A DNA stretch of 35,047 bases. It comes from UMGS1851 sp900555605 (GTDB taxonomy: Bacteria > Bacillota > Clostridia > UBA1212 > UBA1255). A program made the position numbers and the translations under genes. Shown in pieces: positions 1 to 6,695 of the stretch. Position 1 is the first letter of the stretch, and each line of letters starts with the position of its first letter. Below the pieces are notes generated by a model. It saw only the letters and a list, made by a program, of their open reading frames with translations, was not told the DNA's origin and did not search any database. Where the stretch lies: NCBI GenBank assembly GCA_902472555.1, contig CABROF010000014.1, positions 1 through 35,047 of the forward strand, written 5' to 3'.

Positions 1-126
1 CGAAACGGAGACTAAGCAAGCGGCGGTATCCCTTGGTACGTCTGGATGGCAGGCGGCGTTGCCGTGGCTGCGGTGGCGGTTGTTTTAGGTGTGTTATTTG
101 CCGGGAAAAAGAAGCCGGAAGCATAA
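1..126 (+). pseudogene. 3' end of a membrane-anchored surface protein, frame disturbed
   Basis: The frame ending at the TAA at 124-126 encodes a typical C-terminal anchor: SGGIPWYVW, then a long Ala/Val/Leu hydrophobic stretch, then GKKKPEA with a basic tail. The same frame has an in-frame TAA at 13-15. Immediately upstream, the acidic/Thr-rich linker expected before such an anchor (ETETKQ) reads in the next frame. This suggests a frameshift, or a sequencing error, at about positions 13-24. Only 12 bases lie upstream, so the protein cannot be identified, and it could be either a real pseudogene or an assembly error. The basic tail after the helix predicts the C-terminus inside the cell. Confidence 0.45.
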
Positions 127-170
127 TTTGTCGTACAGAATCTGAAATTATTATATACGGCGCTGCACCG

Positions 171-216
171 CCGTAAAAAGCCGCCGGCGACGGAGCGCGC
201 CGGCGGCTTTTTACGG
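171..216 (+). terminator. Strong intrinsic terminator, probably bidirectional
   Basis: A perfect 19-base inverted repeat (171-189 and 198-216) encloses an 8-base loop. The GC-rich core CCGCCGGCG is flanked by AAAAA on the left arm and TTTTT on the right arm, so it can terminate in either direction. It separates the surface-protein tail from the promoter of the SPFH gene. Confidence 0.9.
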
Positions 217-228
217 AAAAATATTTAA

Positions 229-257
229 TTGAAAGTCGGCCTGTTTCTGAGTATAAT
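229..257 (+). promoter_or_regulatory. Sigma-A-type promoter of the SPFH gene
   Basis: TTGAAA at 229-234 and a perfect TATAAT at 252-257 are separated by 17 bases. The GGGAGG ribosome site at 283-288 follows, 8 bases before the ATG at 297. The promoter begins just after the terminator, so the SPFH/Tim44-like pair is an independent transcription unit. Confidence 0.85.
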
Positions 258-296
258 TTGATTGATCGCAATTTCTGATTTCGGGAGGAAAGAGAT

Positions 297-1610
297 ATGG
301 GTTTATTGAAAGCAATCGGCGGAGCAATCGGCAGTGTAATGGGGGATCAGTGGCTGGATTCCATCCGGTGCGCGGATATGGGACAGAGTATTCTGATGAA
401 ACGTGTTACAACGAAAACCGGACAAATCAGCAAGGGTTCCAGGATCATTGTGGAACCGGGACAGGTGGCGCTGATTGTGGATACCGGCGTGGTACGGGAC
501 GGAACTGCCGAGCCCGGCGGATTTATATATGACGACAGCACATCGCCTTCCTTTTTCGGCGGGAATTTCGGCGCGGTATTCAAGGAAATGTGGGAGCGCT
601 TCAAATATGAGGGCACACCGGCAAAAGGACAGGCGGTATACTATTTTAATACAAAAGAGATTATGGGAAATAAGTTCGGAACGCCGGCGCCGATTCCGTA
701 TAAGGATTGGGGACATCCTAATTTCAACCCGCGAACCAATGCGCTGTATGCAATGGCTGTAGAGATTAAGGCCTTCGGCAAATATACGTTTCGGATCAAC
801 AACCCGTTTGCTTTTATGAACCGTGTGGCCGGCACTGCCGAGGTTTACCGCAGGGAGGAAGTAGAGGAGCAGCTCCGATCTGAATTTATTGCTGCATTCC
901 GCAATACGCTGGCGGAGCTGGGCAGCGATACATACAAAATCGAGGCGCTGGACCTGCCTCATAAGGACGACGAAATCAAAACTGCCATGATCGAAAAAGG
1001 CTACGATGTATCCATTCGGGAAAGAGGCATTGAAATTCTGGCGGTATCCGTGGAGAGTATTAAGTTCACGGAGGAGTCCGACAAAAAAATCAAAGATTAT
1101 GAACTTTCTGATGCTTATACGCAAAGCGGATATCTGGCCGGTGCTGCCGGCAGGGCCATGGAAGGCGCCGCGGGAAATGCGGCAGGCGCCATGACAGGCT
1201 TTATGGGCTTTGGCATGGCGGGAAACGCCGCAGGAAATATGGGCGTGAATCCTGGACAAGGGATGCAGATGCAGCAAAGCCAGCTGGAGCAGATGCGCAG
1301 GGATCAGGCCGCGGCGGAGCAGACGGCACAGATGAAAGCCAAGGCTTCTGCAGCAGACGGCTGGCAATGTGCGTGCGGCGCGGATAACCGAGGAAAGTTC
1401 TGTTCCGAGTGCGGAAAACCTGCGCCTGTGCCGAAAGCCTCTGCTGAAGGCTGGACTTGTACATGCGGCGCGGTGAATCATGGAAAGTTCTGCTCGGAAT
1501 GCGGGCAAAAAGCACCTGTGGTTTTGGATGCAGTATGCGAAGCCTGCGGCTATACCGGTGAAAAGCCTTTCCGGTTCTGTCCGGAATGCGGCGCGGAGAA
1601 TCAGGCGTAA
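297..1610 (+). CDS. SPFH-domain protein with three C-terminal zinc ribbons (YdjI/COG4260 type)
   Basis: This 437-residue protein resembles the stomatin/prohibitin-like family with zinc ribbons (COG4260; Bacillus YdjI, sometimes annotated 'virion core protein'). Residues of about 25-265 form the SPFH part. A Gly/Ala/Met/Gln-rich linker covers about 280-350. Three CxCG or CxxC pairs follow in series, starting WQCACGADN, WTCTCGAVN and AVCEACGYT, each closed by FCSECG or FCPECG. There is no signal peptide or clear transmembrane helix, so it probably sits at the inner face of the membrane. SPFH proteins oligomerise on membranes, and in Bacillus the relative lies in the pspA-ydjGHI stress operon. 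The gene is followed 45 bases later by a second zinc-ribbon membrane protein, which suggests a joint complex. The start is set by GGGAGG at 283-288. The family assignment is firm; the cellular role is inferred. Confidence 0.85.
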   Translation: MGLLKAIGGAIGSVMGDQWLDSIRCADMGQSILMKRVTTKTGQISKGSRIIVEPGQVALIVDTGVVRDGTAEPGGFIYDDSTSPSFFGGNFGAVFKEMWERFKYEGTPAKGQAVYYFNTKEIMGNKFGTPAPIPYKDWGHPNFNPRTNALYAMAVEIKAFGKYTFRINNPFAFMNRVAGTAEVYRREEVEEQLRSEFIAAFRNTLAELGSDTYKIEALDLPHKDDEIKTAMIEKGYDVSIRERGIEILAVSVESIKFTEESDKKIKDYELSDAYTQSGYLAGAAGRAMEGAAGNAAGAMTGFMGFGMAGNAAGNMGVNPGQGMQMQQSQLEQMRRDQAAAEQTAQMKAKASAADGWQCACGADNRGKFCSECGKPAPVPKASAEGWTCTCGAVNHGKFCSECGQKAPVVLDAVCEACGYTGEKPFRFCPECGAENQA

Positions 1611-1655
1611 ATCTGTAAGAAGACGGACTGATACCGGGAAAGGAATCTGGATTCC

Positions 1656-2591
1656 ATGAAACATCGTATTTTGACACTTTTACTGATTTGTTTACTGGCA
1701 GCCGCCCTATTTGGCAACTTCGCCGGAGCCTCCTTCGGCGGAGGAATCGATCATGATAATGACTATGTTCCCGGCGGAGACGGCGGAGGCGGAAGTTGGG
1801 GGGACTCCGGAGGCGGAAGCTGGGGAGACAGTGATTGGGGGGATTCCGGAGACGGAGGCGGAATTGCTTTTATCGGCGGAGACAGCGGTGCAATTGTAAT
1901 TTTTATTGTGGTTGCCGTAATCTTCCTAGTGGTTTTTGTAGGAATCAAAAAATCCAATCAAAGACACAGTAATTCCGGCCCCATCCGAATGGTGAACACC
2001 GCGCGGGTGGATCCGGCAAGCCTCCAGCGCCTGAAAACTTTAGATCCGCAGTTTAGTGAATCCGGCATGCTGGGCAGAGTCAGCAATTTATTTGTCACAA
2101 TCCAGCAGGCCTGGTGCGCGCTGGATTATGAACCGATCCGGCCGTTTATGAGTAACGCGCTGTATGAACAGCAGCTCAAACAGCTGCAGGCAATGATTGC
2201 GGCGGATAGGAAAAATATCTCGTCTGACATTGCGGTGGTTGAGACAAAGCTTGAATCCTTTGAGACGGACGGCCATAATGAATATCTGAATGTGTGGCTG
2301 CGCGTTAAACTAAAAGACTATGTAGCAAAGATCAGCAATCCGGATGTAATTTTGGCAGGAAGCCGCGATAAAACATATTATCTTGATTTCAGATGGCAGA
2401 TGATGCGCTCCGCCGGCGGCGTCACGGATGTGCAGACAGACGGCGTAAAAACAGGTGAGTGTCCCTGCTGCGGTGCGAATATCAATATGAACCAGTCCGG
2501 GAAATGTGCGTACTGCGGTTCCGTCATTTCCGTGACAGCGCATGATTGGGTACTGAACAAAATCGATAAGCTGCAGCAGATCTCAAGGTAG
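1656..2591 (+). CDS. Tim44-like membrane protein with Gly-rich ectodomain and zinc ribbon
   Basis: The 311-residue product has an N-terminal signal sequence (about 1-26) and a Gly/Trp/Ser/Asp-rich low-complexity stretch with GGGSWGDS repeats (about 28-72). One transmembrane helix follows (about 77-97), then a Tim44-like alpha+beta domain (about 125-260) and a C-terminal CPCCG...CAYCG zinc ribbon (about 268-290). This order is typical of bacterial Tim44-like proteins. The topology predicts a Gly-rich segment outside and Tim44/zinc domains inside. The gene follows the SPFH gene closely and probably shares its promoter. The SD is GGGAAAGGA at 1636-1644. A short 5-bp hairpin (1642-1646/1651-1655) abuts the ATG. 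The molecular function of bacterial Tim44-like proteins is not established; a scaffold or membrane-quality role with the SPFH partner is inference. Confidence 0.8.
   Translation: MKHRILTLLLICLLAAALFGNFAGASFGGGIDHDNDYVPGGDGGGGSWGDSGGGSWGDSDWGDSGDGGGIAFIGGDSGAIVIFIVVAVIFLVVFVGIKKSNQRHSNSGPIRMVNTARVDPASLQRLKTLDPQFSESGMLGRVSNLFVTIQQAWCALDYEPIRPFMSNALYEQQLKQLQAMIAADRKNISSDIAVVETKLESFETDGHNEYLNVWLRVKLKDYVAKISNPDVILAGSRDKTYYLDFRWQMMRSAGGVTDVQTDGVKTGECPCCGANINMNQSGKCAYCGSVISVTAHDWVLNKIDKLQQISR
1788..1835 (+). repeat. Two 24-base tandem repeats encoding GGSWGDS units
   Basis: Two adjacent imperfect 24-base units (1788-1811 and 1812-1835) begin GGCGGAAG(T/C)TGGGG. They are followed by a degenerate third piece that encodes WGDSGDGG. 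They code for the Gly/Trp/Asp/Ser extracytoplasmic stretch of the Tim44-like protein and may vary in copy number between strains. Confidence 0.6.
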
Positions 2592-2667
2592 AGCAAATGA
2601 AGTTTTCAGGGGACTGATGAATTACGCAGAAACGCGGAAGGGCTGAATTGTATATGCTTTGCACGGT

Positions 2668-3126
2668 CTACGGGTCGTGTCGCAGCCTTTCCGCCGTACT
2701 TTCAAGACACGGCAGGAGCGTTTCGATATTTTTGACAGTGTCCGGGTCAAAGGCGTGTTCTACCCTTTCTACCAGCTCCAGTTCACTGTCACTGCCATTT
2801 ACCAGACAAAAAAATTGCTGCAGAATATTATGACGGTGAAGCAAATATCCGCCGAGCTCCAATCCTTTTTTTGTGAGTCGGATCATTCCGTATGGTTCAA
2901 ATTCTACCAGCCCCTGTTCTTTCAGCTTATTTACCATTTTAGAGGAGGATGGCGGTGTAACGTTCAGACGGGAGGCTAAATGCTTCACGCGGATAAATTC
3001 TTCTTTATCGTTCATATCCGAGGTTTCCCGGTAAATCATTTCCAGATAGTCTTCCATGGCAGGAGAGAGGGTGCTGCTGCTGATGCGGTCATATCCCTTT
3101 TGTGTATAAAATTCATTTTTGCTCAT
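2668..3126 (-). CDS. mntR: MntR-like metal-dependent repressor (DtxR family)
   Basis: This 152-residue one-metal-domain DtxR/MntR-type repressor has a winged helix-turn-helix (about 25-90; VTPPSSSKMVNKLK recognition region) and a dimerisation/metal domain (about 90-150). It lacks the SH3-like domain of DtxR proper. The six manganese ligands of Bacillus MntR all have counterparts: D26 and E29 in MEDYLEMIY, H99 in HRHNIL, and E120, E123 and H124 in VERVEHAF. A role as a manganese- (or iron-) sensing repressor of metal uptake is therefore expected. No metal transporter is adjacent. The start at 3126 follows a GGAGGAG ribosome site (3134-3140 on the complement) at a spacing of 7. A longer upstream extension of the frame lacks such a site. 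It is transcribed divergently from the mechanosensitive channel gene. Confidence 0.85.
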   Translation of the reverse strand: MSKNEFYTQKGYDRISSSTLSPAMEDYLEMIYRETSDMNDKEEFIRVKHLASRLNVTPPSSSKMVNKLKEQGLVEFEPYGMIRLTKKGLELGGYLLHRHNILQQFFCLVNGSDSELELVERVEHAFDPDTVKNIETLLPCLESTAERLRHDP

Positions 3127-3173
3127 CCGTACGCTCCTCCTGCCGTATCCGCGCTGCCGCGGCGCTTCTACCA

Positions 3174-3227
3174 TCATATATATGACGGCAGATTCCCCGC
3201 GTATGCGCGCCGAATCGGTATATACCG
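3174..3227. promoter_or_regulatory. Two 12-base palindromes upstream of the MntR-like gene
   Basis: Perfect palindromes TCATATATATGA (3174-3185) and CGGTATATACCG (3216-3227) lie in the divergent region between the repressor and the channel gene. Their centres are 42 bases apart, about four helical turns. Neither matches the published MntR or DtxR box closely. Operator function is inference from position and symmetry. Confidence 0.35.
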
Positions 3228-3254
3228 GCGGAAGCCGAATGCCGTGGCTTTCGC

Positions 3255-3283
3255 TTGCTTCGAAAGTTTCGGATTGGTATAAT
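3255..3283 (+). promoter_or_regulatory. Promoter of the mechanosensitive channel gene
   Basis: TTGCTT (3255-3260) and TATAAT (3278-3283) are separated by 17 bases. A GAGGAG ribosome site at 3330-3335 follows, 9 bases before the ATG at 3345. Confidence 0.75.
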
Positions 3284-3344
3284 TTACGCTGTAATGAAAA
3301 AACAAAAATGTGCAGGCGCTGCAGTGCGTGAGGAGCGGTAAACA

Positions 3345-4577
3345 ATGAGAAACATGTTTGCGGATTATTTAACTGAGATAGGGCTGAAAACGCAGGCCGC
3401 GGAATATCTGTCATACGGACTGCTGATTCTGCTGGAGCTACTGATCTGCGTGCTGAGTCAGATGATCGCAAAAATCGTGATTGTAAAAATATTTCGGAAA
3501 ATTGCGCAGCGAAAGGACGGCGGGTGGACGGACTGCATGCTCAGCAGAAAGGTATACCAGCGCTTTTCGCATATTATCCCGCCGCTGGTAATCTACTTTT
3601 TTGCTCCGTATTTTAAGGGGGTTAGTGCTTTTCTTGCAAAAGCGGCTTCCATCTATCTTCTGCTGGTGATTGTCATGATTGCATCCGCATTTTTAGATGC
3701 GCTGGATGATTTCTATCGTACCTTTGAGGTGTCCAAAACGCATCCGCTGAAAAGTGTCCTGCAGATTATTAAAATTATTTTCTGTGTTGTGATGGCCATT
3801 TTGATGATTTCGCTTCTGATCGGGGAAAGTCCTCTTGTTCTGCTGGGCAGCATCGGCGCTATGACAGCCGTACTTTCTTTAATATTTAAAGATTTAATTG
3901 TAGGTTTTGTGGCGGGAATCCGTTTGACTGCGGATGATATGATCCGCATCGGAGATTGGATTGAAATGCCGAAATGCAATGCTGACGGCGATGTGGTGGA
4001 AATTACGCTGACCACGGTGAAGGTAATGAATTTTGACAAAACGATTACTTATATTCCCGCATATACGATGGTTTCCGATGCATTCATCAACTGGCGCAAT
4101 ATGACGGATATCGGCGGGCGCAGAATCAAACGATGCATTTATATTGATGTCAACAGCATTTGCTTTTGTACCCCCGAGATGCTTGCACATTTCAGAAAGA
4201 TCGCGCTGCTCAGAGATTATATCAATGAACGGACACAGGAGATTGAAGCGTATAATCAAGCAAACCATGTAGATACCGGGACCCTTGTCAATGGCCGGCA
4301 CATGACCAATATCGGCACCTTCCGGATTTATATTGAACAATATATCAAGCAGCATCCGAAAACAAATCTGAATCTGCTGCATCTGGTGCGTCAGCTTCCC
4401 GATACGGGAAAGGGACTTCCGATTGAAATCTACATGTTTACAAATGATACGAAATGGGAAAATTATGAGGCCATTCAATGTGACATTTTCGATCATTTGC
4501 TGGCGGTGGTCCCTGAATTCGGACTTCGGGTATTCCAGGAGCCTTCGGGGCGGGATTTTCAATCGATGCAAGGCTGA
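3345..4577 (+). CDS. MscS-family mechanosensitive channel, YbdG (MscM) type
   Basis: This 410-residue small-conductance mechanosensitive channel opens under membrane tension to release solutes during osmotic downshock. Several hydrophobic helices fill the N-terminal half (about 15-185). The last, pore-lining one carries the GSIGAMTAVLSLIFKD segment. The conserved beta domain follows (MIRIGDWIEMP, ADGDVVEITLTTVKV, YIPAYTMVSDAFINW). The GRRIKRCIYIDV stretch and long C-terminal domain match the YbdG branch rather than short MscS. The start is fixed by GAGGAG 9 bases upstream. The gene has its own promoter and is divergent from the MntR-like gene. The 50-base gap to the convergent AT-rich gene contains only a weak hairpin. 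Confidence 0.9.
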   Translation: MRNMFADYLTEIGLKTQAAEYLSYGLLILLELLICVLSQMIAKIVIVKIFRKIAQRKDGGWTDCMLSRKVYQRFSHIIPPLVIYFFAPYFKGVSAFLAKAASIYLLLVIVMIASAFLDALDDFYRTFEVSKTHPLKSVLQIIKIIFCVVMAILMISLLIGESPLVLLGSIGAMTAVLSLIFKDLIVGFVAGIRLTADDMIRIGDWIEMPKCNADGDVVEITLTTVKVMNFDKTITYIPAYTMVSDAFINWRNMTDIGGRRIKRCIYIDVNSICFCTPEMLAHFRKIALLRDYINERTQEIEAYNQANHVDTGTLVNGRHMTNIGTFRIYIEQYIKQHPKTNLNLLHLVRQLPDTGKGLPIEIYMFTNDTKWENYEAIQCDIFDHLLAVVPEFGLRVFQEPSGRDFQSMQG

Positions 4578-4627
4578 CCGGAAGCATATTTGAAAAAGGA
4601 CTGTTGCCCTTAAGGCTCTTTTTACAT

Positions 4628-4975
4628 TTAAGAAAGTAATAAGAAAACAGTTGCCACAAGACCAATCACAGTCAAGACGGTGAAAAACACAACACAGCTT
4701 TTAATGGCTTTTATATATGACATTTTTCTGAGTAATAAATATTCTGTTTTTTCTTCCGGGGTTAAATCCGTTTCATAAATTGTATAAAACTGTTCGTAAG
4801 GATTACCTTGTTCATCTTCATATTGAAAAACGCCTTCTGGTAATTCCAGCCCCTCTTTTTTCATTTTGATATATTTTTTGTTGTCCTCTTCTGAACAGTC
4901 AATTTTCTGCAAAAAATCAACCCCATATCGCAGATCCTTTAAAACATCTTTTAAATTATTGATTTTATTTGCCAT
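4628..4975 (-). CDS. Small AT-rich gene, one C-terminal membrane helix, unknown function
   Basis: The 115-residue product is not recognised. It has a charged, predicted helical N-terminal part (NNLKDVLKDLRYGVDFL...), a Glu/Lys-rich middle and one hydrophobic helix at about 93-115 that ends the protein. It looks tail-anchored with the bulk in the cytoplasm. The start at 4975 has a good AAAGGAG site 8 bases upstream. An extension to 5008 would cross a 7-bp hairpin in the leader and lacks a ribosome site. Codon use is strikingly AT-rich compared with both neighbours, which suggests recent acquisition. Its promoter is at 5017-5044. The gene ends convergent to the channel gene. Confidence 0.65.
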   Translation of the reverse strand: MANKINNLKDVLKDLRYGVDFLQKIDCSEEDNKKYIKMKKEGLELPEGVFQYEDEQGNPYEQFYTIYETDLTPEEKTEYLLLRKMSYIKAIKSCVVFFTVLTVIGLVATVFLLLS

Positions 4976-4991
4976 TAAAAGCACTCCTTTT

Positions 4992-5010
4992 AAATGATTT
5001 GAGATCATTT
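4992..5010 (-). promoter_or_regulatory. Leader hairpin in front of the AT-rich small gene
   Basis: Perfect 7-bp arms AAATGAT/ATCATTT (4992-4998 and 5004-5010) enclose a 5-base loop. They lie between the -10 element and the ribosome site of the 4628-4975 gene, about 4 bases from the SD. It may be a translational control hairpin or an operator. Confidence 0.4.
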
Positions 5011-5016
5011 TTTTGC

Positions 5017-5044
5017 ATTATAACACATTGCTAAAAAAAGTAAA
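5017..5044 (-). promoter_or_regulatory. Promoter of the AT-rich small gene
   Basis: On the complement, TTTACT (5039-5044) and a perfect TATAAT (5017-5022) are separated by 16 bases. The -10 is preceded by TGTGT. Confidence 0.6.
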
Positions 5045-5213
5045 ATCTATGCTGAAAAATTGCAGTTGCTTTTCAATTGTCATATTTATTTTAACTTCGA
5101 TAAAGCGAAGAAATAAATTAAAAAATGAGAAAATATTAACATAAAAGTAAACCATTATTATGAAAGCTTGCGTGAAACTCAAAACAAAAATGAAGTGAAA
5201 AACTTGGAAACCT
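5045..5213. other. AT-rich intergenic stretch with no recognised gene
   Basis: This region is rich in A and T runs and has no open frame with a ribosome site. It joins the small AT-rich gene to the gene fragment that follows and is part of the same compositional patch. Confidence 0.5.
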
Positions 5214-5465
5214 TTGCTACCGCGAATGGTTTCGCTCTTCGGGGAATACACCCTCGAAGAATGCGGTGCAATATTGCTTTCCATTATGTTTTATGACAAA
5301 ACTGGCGGAACACAACCCATTCCAAAGAAATTGGCGGAAGTTATTGAAAAAGACAGCGCAACAAGAGCACTTTTTCAAAGCTATATGGAGAAAACCGCAG
5401 CCACCTCAAAAGGGCGTGTAAACAAACACAAACGCAAAAAAAACATGCCAGAAATTGAAAAGTAA
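5214..5465 (+). pseudogene. Probable 3' fragment of a phage- or plasmid-type protein
   Basis: An open frame of 83 codons encodes FGEYTLEECGAILLSIMFYDKTG followed by a Lys-rich tail (GRVNKHKRKK). The first part faintly resembles the DUF6291-like proteins of phage replication modules, which share a '...eeaG.LL.siF.Y..tG' pattern. This resemblance is weak and from memory. No ribosome site precedes the possible starts (TTG 5214, ATG 5226), no promoter was found, and the expected N-terminus is missing. A decayed fragment is therefore more likely than a working gene. The composition is AT-rich like the preceding gene. Confidence 0.35.
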
Positions 5466-5534
5466 GCAAAGCAAAGGACACCCACTCCAAAAGGCAGATG
5501 TCCTAAAAAGTCAGTATTTATAGGGTTTCGCCTA

Positions 5535-6080
5535 TTAGAAATATCTCTTAAGAAGTCCCTCAAACGCTTTACCATGGCGCGCTTCATCTTTTGCCATTTC
5601 ATGCACCGTGTCATGAATTGCATCCAGATTCAGTTTTTTTGCTAAAGCAGCCAGCTCCTTTTTGCCTGCCGTGGCGCCATGCTCAGCGGCCACTCTTAAT
5701 TCCAGATTCTTTTTGGTGCTGTCGGTTACACATTCGCCCAGCAGTTCTGCAAATTTTGCAGCATGCTCTGCTTCTTCAAAAGCAGCCAGCTTGTAAAATG
5801 CACCGATTTCGGGATAACCCTCCCGCTCTGCGACACGTGCCATTGCCAGATACATGCCGACTTCTGTACATTCGCCTTCGAAATTTGCCCGAAGTCCTTT
5901 TATTACTTCCTCGTCAACGCCTTTGGCAACGCCGACTCTATGTTCGTCTGCCCAGACGAGACCCTCTGCAGCAGCCTGCTCTCTGAATTTATTGGCAGGC
6001 GCCTTACAAATCGGACAGAATTCAGGGGCACTGTCACCCTCGTGTACGTAGCCGCATATTGTGCAAACAAATTTTTTCAT
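5535..6080 (-). CDS. Reverse rubrerythrin (rubredoxin domain first)
   Basis: This 181-residue protein reduces hydrogen peroxide, and indirectly oxygen, in anaerobes. The order is inverted relative to classical rubrerythrin. The rubredoxin-type iron site comes first (C6, C9, C22, C25; CTICGYVHEG...CPICKAP). A ferritin-like four-helix diiron domain follows, with the ligand-bearing motifs ECTEVGMYL, AAFEEAEHAAKF, AAEHG and KDEARHGKAF. This layout defines the reverse rubrerythrins of Clostridium. The start at 6080 follows GGAGG (6090-6094, complement) at 9 bases. The gene is monocistronic, with a near-consensus promoter at 6147-6174 and an AT-rich inverted repeat in its leader. It points to a strict anaerobe. 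Confidence 0.93.
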   Translation of the reverse strand: MKKFVCTICGYVHEGDSAPEFCPICKAPANKFREQAAAEGLVWADEHRVGVAKGVDEEVIKGLRANFEGECTEVGMYLAMARVAEREGYPEIGAFYKLAAFEEAEHAAKFAELLGECVTDSTKKNLELRVAAEHGATAGKKELAALAKKLNLDAIHDTVHEMAKDEARHGKAFEGLLKRYF

Positions 6081-6105
6081 TATAATCAACCTCCATAAAA
6101 TAGTT

Positions 6106-6134
6106 TTATAATGAATTATTGAAAAACAATAATT
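6106..6134 (-). promoter_or_regulatory. Inverted repeat and PerR-like half-site in the rubrerythrin leader
   Basis: Perfect 8-base arms AATTATTG/CAATAATT (6114-6121 and 6127-6134) with a 5-base spacer lie just downstream of the start region. A TTATAAT (6106-6112) matches one half of the PerR box; the other half is degenerate. Rubrerythrins are PerR targets in clostridia, so a PerR operator is plausible but unproven. Confidence 0.4.
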
Positions 6135-6146
6135 ATTACTGTTTTT

Positions 6147-6174
6147 ATTATACACGGACTTTTTTGTTTGTCAA
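6147..6174 (-). promoter_or_regulatory. Rubrerythrin promoter
   Basis: On the complement, a perfect TTGACA (6169-6174) and a perfect TATAAT (6147-6152) are separated by 16 bases. This would be one of the strongest promoters in the window. Confidence 0.88.
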
Positions 6175-6262
6175 CCCTCTTTCCAAAAATATTTTACAGA
6201 TCCTTCCGAAAAAAATGCACGGAGGCAAGGGTGGGAGCGGTGCTTTTTTCTGCTCCTTCCGC

Positions 6263-6290
6263 TTGACTATCTGAATAAACCTGCTAAAAT
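6263..6290 (+). promoter_or_regulatory. Rightward promoter ahead of the unassigned gap
   Basis: TTGACT (6263-6268) and TAAAAT (6285-6290) are separated by 16 bases. It could drive the small frame at 6369 and, about 400 bases on, the kinase gene, for which no closer promoter was found. Confidence 0.5.
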
Positions 6291-6368
6291 ATATCATATA
6301 TATTTTATATATCGCTTTGGGTTCATGTTGTTAAGGATGGGAATTTAGACTGGGAGGAATGAAAATAC

Positions 6369-6542
6369 ATGCACTGTAACTTAAAATGCCGGTTCACCGC
6401 TGCTATGCCGATAGCTGTGCTTATTGCTGCATACACGGAATGTCCCGGCAGCAAAACAGTCTCTGCCCCATCCGCTGTCAGCGTCGCCTCTTTTGGCATA
6501 ACAATCTGCTGCAGTCTCTCACTTTTTATATCGCTTTTGTAA
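6369..6542 (+). CDS. Possible small protein (57 residues), unknown
   Basis: The ATG at 6369 lies 11 bases after GGGAGG (6352-6357) and opens a 57-codon frame. The product is small, Ala/Ser/Cys-rich and ends in a hydrophobic stretch (SLSLFISLL). A promoter-like pair lies about 80 bases upstream. The overlapping complement is also open, and no family was recognised, so this may be chance or a leader element of the kinase transcript. Confidence 0.22.
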   Translation: MHCNLKCRFTAAMPIAVLIAAYTECPGSKTVSAPSAVSVASFGITICCSLSLFISLL

Positions 6543-6695
6543 ACGCTCCGGCATAAAGATGTCCGAGCGATTTTATGTATGCAAAGAGAGAACCATGTGA
6601 GACGTCATTGTACGGACCGGCATGCAGACGCAGAGCAGGCCTTGCGGACAATTGGATGTCTCCCAATTTTGACCTGAAAGGAATGGATATATAAT

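Larger units (their letters stand above)
6175..6695. other. Gap of about 520 bases between rubrerythrin and the sugar kinase
   Basis: It holds a rightward promoter-like pair (6263-6290) and a hairpin with A-run and T-run arms (6209-6220/6240-6249). There is also an AT-repeat stretch just after the -10 (about 6291-6312) and one short open frame with a ribosome site (6369-6542). On the complement another open stretch of similar length exists over about 6330-6610 without a ribosome site. No known riboswitch was recognised. It may be a long leader of the kinase gene or eroded coding sequence. Confidence 0.5.

Noticed and set aside
303..1677. Long open frames on the complement of the SPFH gene (up to 453 codons)
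   Set aside because: They are antisense to a gene with clear SPFH and zinc-ribbon motifs and show no family features, promoter or ribosome site.
4590..4626. Possible terminator between the channel gene and the AT-rich gene
   Set aside because: AAAAAG/CTTTTT arms can pair but the inner bases mismatch, so the stem is too weak to call.
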